From Flavobacteriaceae bacterium (GTDB taxonomy: Bacteria > Bacteroidota > Bacteroidia > Flavobacteriales > Flavobacteriaceae), in contig JAQWON010000041.1 of the NCBI GenBank assembly GCA_029245825.1, positions 1-9,327 on the forward strand: a DNA stretch of 9,327 nucleotides. The letters are read 5' to 3'. Shown piece after piece: positions 6,633 through 9,327 of the stretch (its first letter is position 1; every line of letters starts with the position of its first letter). Under the pieces are notes generated by a model that had not been told where the DNA came from, searched no databases, and was given only the letters and a program-made list of their open reading frames with translations. Position numbers and translations under genes: made by a program.

Positions 6633-9327
6633 ATGAATAGACTGAGAAAACATAAAAAAATAAAATCCATTAGAAATCTAATGTTGATTTTCTTTGTCAT
6701 ACTAAATATGAGTTCATTATATTCAGTTAATTCTATTCCCTTAATAGAAATTAAAGAGCAAAATTTATTAAGACCCTATTATCATGTAATAACTGGTTCA
6801 TTTAAAAAGCGATCACTAGCTTATGAACATATAAGTGATCTTAAAAAAAGCGGTTTTAAGAAAGCGAAAATTTTACCTGTTAGTAAAAATGGATATTATA
6901 GGGTATCAGTAGACAGCTATAGTAAAATAATTCTTGCCAATAAATTAAGAGATAATTTGAAGAAAGGAAAATACAAAGATGCTTGGATTTTGAAAACGAA
7001 ACTTAATCAGAAAAGTCCTAATGTTGGAACAATAGTTAATAAAGTCAAGAGAAAAATAAATTTAAATAAATCAAGTGACGGAGTTGATGAAGTTATTAAG
7101 AGGGTCATGGCTAAAAGACAAAATATAGCGGGGCAAAACAAAATAAAAAAGAAAACGGATGAAATAGAAAATAAAAAAATTGATTCAAAATCTGATTTAA
7201 AAACATCTCCTGAAGTTATAATTATAGGAGATCAGATAGATAGTTCTTCAGAAAACAATCTTCCTATTGAAGCTAATAATTCAAAACCAAAAGTAATCAA
7301 TGAAAATAATGTTGTAATTATTAATGAATCTGAAATTCAGCAACAAGCTAATAATATTAGGGAATTTGAATCAAGTGATGATTTAAATCAAGATTCTAAT
7401 CAACAAAGGGGAAGAATAATAAGTGGCAACTTAAAGAATGATCAAGGAAGACCAATCCCAGGAGCAGAAGTTATTGTTTTAGGAACTTCTGAGTCAATAA
7501 TCACAGATTTCGATGGTAATTTTAAAATCAGAGTTTCTAATGGTCAGAAAGTAGAAATTTCAAGCATTGGTTTTTCCAGGCAAACAATTGAAATTAATGA
7601 TCAAGAGGGTTTAGATGTTACTCTTAAGTTAAAAAGTCAAGATAGTGAAGAACAAGATTCCGCTACATCTAGTAAGAAAAGAAGAGAGGATAATTTAGAT
7701 AAAAATATTTTTATTGCAAGAAAACAATATAATAAATATGATTATGACATTGTTCAGCAAAAATATTTAGATCTAATTAATTCAGGGAAAGAAACAAAAG
7801 AATTACTTGAATATTTAGCTAATTCATTTTTCAACAACAGTGAATATGACAGGGCAGTAATATGGTTTAATAGATTAATATCTAAATATCCAAAAGAAAT
7901 AGCAGCTGAAAACTATTATAGAGCTTCTTTAAGTTTTAAAAGTCAGGGTTCTTATGAAATATCTGATGATTTACTGAAAAAATATATTTCATTAACAGAT
8001 AATCTTGTTATTAAAAATTATTATGAAAATAATCCTGATTATCTTCAAAAAATTTCTCAAAACGCAGAAAATTACAGCATACTAAAAACCCAGATTAATA
8101 GTAATGGTTCAGATTTTGGCCCATCTTTTTATGGTGATGACAAAATTATTTTTTCATCCACTGCAAGTAGTACAGGTGATGATTTGTATGAATGGTCAGG
8201 CGAAAGATTTTTGGATCTATTTATTGCTGATATGGACTCAGAAGGAAATCTTATCAATCCTGAACCTCTATCTGACGATATAAACACAGAATATCATGAA
8301 TCTTCAGCTGTTTTAACAAAGGATAAAAAAATCATGTATTTTACAAGGAATAATTATTATTCAGGTAAGTTAGGTTTTGATAAAAACAAGCAGGTTAATT
8401 TAAAAATTTATAGAACTGAAAGTGATGATGGAGAGGTATGGAATAATATTGAAGAATTACCCTTTAATAGCGATGAATACTCTGTTGCACACCCTGCAAT
8501 AAGTGTTAATGAGAAGCGACTTTATTTTTCTTCTGATATGCCTGGTAGTTTTGGATATTCTGATATTTGGTATGTTGATATTTTTGAAGATGGGACTTAT
8601 AGTGAGCCTATTAATTTAGGGCCTCAAGTGAATACTGAATTCAGAGAATCCTTCCCCTTTATTAGTGAAGAAGGTGTGCTTTATTTTTCTAGTGACGGGA
8701 GAATTGGTTTAGGAGGATTTGATGTTTATTTATCAAATCTTGATTCAAGAGGCATGCCTAAGACTTCAAAAAATCTTGGACCACCTATTAATAGCAGATT
8801 AGATGATTTTGGATTTATTTTTAGTTCAAATAGAGGATTTGGTTATTTTTCTTCAAACAGAAATGGAATAGAGGGAAGTAGTTCAGATGAAGTTTACAGA
8901 GTTGAAGTTGGAGATGAAAACATTACTTATAATCGATTTGGAGAACCAATTGAGGATAGAAATTTTAACATAGGTGAGTCTAGAACTGAAAATTTCAGCA
9001 TTAATCAATCTAGAACCAATAATTTTAGTACAAACGATTGCCTGGAAGTAGATTGCAGCTATTTTTGTGACGTTTCTATTCGGGGCATTATTAGAGACAA
9101 GAACACAAGGGAAATACTTAAAGGTGTATTAGTTTCTCTCATAGACCTTAATGGAAATATATTATTTGAACAATTAACAAAAGAAGATGGTTCATATAGT
9201 TTCATAAGTGAGATTGATTGCTCAAAAAAATATTTAATAACCGCATCGAAACCAATTGGATATTCTGATCATGAGTCTGAAATAAGAATTCCTAGTACAT
9301 CAAAAGAAATAAAAAAGGATATATATT
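6633..9327 (+). CDS. SPOR / carboxypeptidase-regulatory / TPR / PD40 envelope protein, PorE- or OmpA-family-like (3' end outside window)
   Basis: The start is ATG 6633, 17 bases after the adhesin stop, with a weak GGTGAG at 6615-6620. A basic n-region and hydrophobic segment (about residues 16-31, LMLIFFVILNMSSLYS) form a signal peptide. Residues 48-120 are a SPOR domain (YYHVITGSFKKRSLAYEHI, then GYYRVSVDSYS, ending WILK); SPOR domains bind peptidoglycan. A Lys/Asn/Ser-rich linker follows. Residues 259-335 are a carboxypeptidase-regulatory-like domain (GRPIPGAEVIVLGT, TDFDGNF). Residues 358-456 look like TPR helices (YLANSFFNNSEYDRAVIWF). Residues 480-760 carry PD40 propeller motifs (FGPSFYGDDKIIFSS, LYFSSDMPGS, LYFSSDGRIGLGGFDVY). 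From about 803 there are three Cys residues and a second regulatory domain (IRGIIRDKNTREILKGV, EDGSYSF), still open at the window edge. TPR-PD40-regulatory order matches PorE and related OmpA-family proteins, so an OmpA domain downstream is expected but unseen. The likely role is periplasmic anchoring or secretion of the upstream adhesin. Confidence 0.87.
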   Translation, partial: MNRLRKHKKIKSIRNLMLIFFVILNMSSLYSVNSIPLIEIKEQNLLRPYYHVITGSFKKRSLAYEHISDLKKSGFKKAKILPVSKNGYYRVSVDSYSKIILANKLRDNLKKGKYKDAWILKTKLNQKSPNVGTIVNKVKRKINLNKSSDGVDEVIKRVMAKRQNIAGQNKIKKKTDEIENKKIDSKSDLKTSPEVIIIGDQIDSSSENNLPIEANNSKPKVINENNVVIINESEIQQQANNIREFESSDDLNQDSNQQRGRIISGNLKNDQGRPIPGAEVIVLGTSESIITDFDGNFKIRVSNGQKVEISSIGFSRQTIEINDQEGLDVTLKLKSQDSEEQDSATSSKKRREDNLDKNIFIARKQYNKYDYDIVQQKYLDLINSGKETKELLEYLANSFFNNSEYDRAVIWFNRLISKYPKEIAAENYYRASLSFKSQGSYEISDDLLKKYISLTDNLVIKNYYENNPDYLQKISQNAENYSILKTQINSNGSDFGPSFYGDDKIIFSSTASSTGDDLYEWSGERFLDLFIADMDSEGNLINPEPLSDDINTEYHESSAVLTKDKKIMYFTRNNYYSGKLGFDKNKQVNLKIYRTESDDGEVWNNIEELPFNSDEYSVAHPAISVNEKRLYFSSDMPGSFGYSDIWYVDIFEDGTYSEPINLGPQVNTEFRESFPFISEEGVLYFSSDGRIGLGGFDVYLSNLDSRGMPKTSKNLGPPINSRLDDFGFIFSSNRGFGYFSSNRNGIEGSSSDEVYRVEVGDENITYNRFGEPIEDRNFNIGESRTENFSINQSRTNNFSTNDCLEVDCSYFCDVSIRGIIRDKNTREILKGVLVSLIDLNGNILFEQLTKEDGSYSFISEIDCSKKYLITASKPIGYSDHESEIRIPSTSKEIKKDIY
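6662..6691 (+). repeat. Imperfect inverted repeat in the signal-peptide region of the second gene
   Basis: The arms are AAAATC-CATTAGA (6662-6674) and TCTAATG-TT-GATTTT (6677-6691) around an AA centre. They give a 7-base-pair inner stem and a 6-base-pair outer stem, separated by a two-base bulge on the 3' side. It lies 29 bases after the ATG at 6633 and is followed by CTTTG rather than a T-run, so it is not a clear terminator. An mRNA hairpin here could affect translation or transcript stability, but it may simply be chance in AT-rich coding sequence. Confidence 0.5.
8958..9038 (+). repeat. Short tandem repeat (10-residue unit) after the PD40 propeller
   Basis: Two 30-base units encode SRTENFSINQ (8979-9008) and SRTNNFSTND (9009-9038), preceded by a shortened unit RNFNIGE (8958-8978). 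The DNA is also similar (TCTAGAAC then AATTT). The unit forms a polar linker between the propeller and the second regulatory domain, so its copy number could change linker length without breaking the frame. Confidence 0.7.

Noticed and set aside
6613..6635. Transcription terminator or promoter between the two genes
   Set aside because: The gap is 17 bases, with no stem followed by a T-run and no convincing Bacteroidota -33/-7 promoter pair.
36..6700. Many minus-strand open frames of 60-84 codons across the adhesin array
   Set aside because: They recur at matching places in successive repeats, have low-complexity Ser/Val/Ile-rich translations and no ribosome binding sites. They are antisense shadows of the repeats.

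Overview
The window looks like Bacteroidota DNA, most likely a flavobacterium. It is AT-rich. It encodes a very long repetitive surface protein ending in a type IX secretion system (T9SS) type B sorting domain of the CHU_C / gliding-motility family. That protein is followed at once by an envelope protein whose domains (SPOR, carboxypeptidase-regulatory, TPR, PD40 propeller) are typical of this phylum. No rRNA, tRNA, IS element or CRISPR array was seen. Both genes lie on the + strand, and no stretch above 300 bases lacks coding sequence.

Positions 1-6615 are one giant adhesin-type gene whose 5' end lies outside the window. It holds one partial and 14 complete copies of a roughly 132-158 residue DUF11/DUF7507-like beta-sandwich repeat, then a C-terminal sorting domain (6292-6612). 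As written, the frame is broken twice. One T is missing from a GTTTA context at 446-447 (creating TAG at 447-449), and another at 1588-1589 (creating TAA at 1589-1591). The repeat homology crosses both points without a gap. Restoring one base at each site gives a single open frame of 2204 residues within the window. The GTG at 641 and the TTG at 1597 are therefore not believable starts. The gene is either a recent pseudogene, a mixture or variant allele, or contains two sequence errors.

The repeats show a second layer of order. Copies four apart resemble each other more than neighbours do, so the array probably grew by duplication of a four-repeat block of about 1.7 kb. Copies 13-15, next to the sorting domain, are more charged and do not fit the pattern cleanly.

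Positions 6633-9327 hold the 5' part (about 898 codons) of a second gene, only 17 bases after the adhesin stop and with no terminator between, so probably co-transcribed. Its order is signal peptide, SPOR domain, Lys/Asn-rich linker, carboxypeptidase-regulatory domain, TPR-like helices, PD40 propeller and a second regulatory-type domain, and it runs off the window. Apart from the N-terminal SPOR and first regulatory domain, this order resembles the T9SS protein PorE and flavobacterial OmpA-family partners of type B cargo. A C-terminal OmpA domain would be expected just beyond the window but is not seen. A plausible reading is a two-gene module: a secreted stalk-like adhesin, and a periplasmic, peptidoglycan-bound partner that helps secrete or anchor it.
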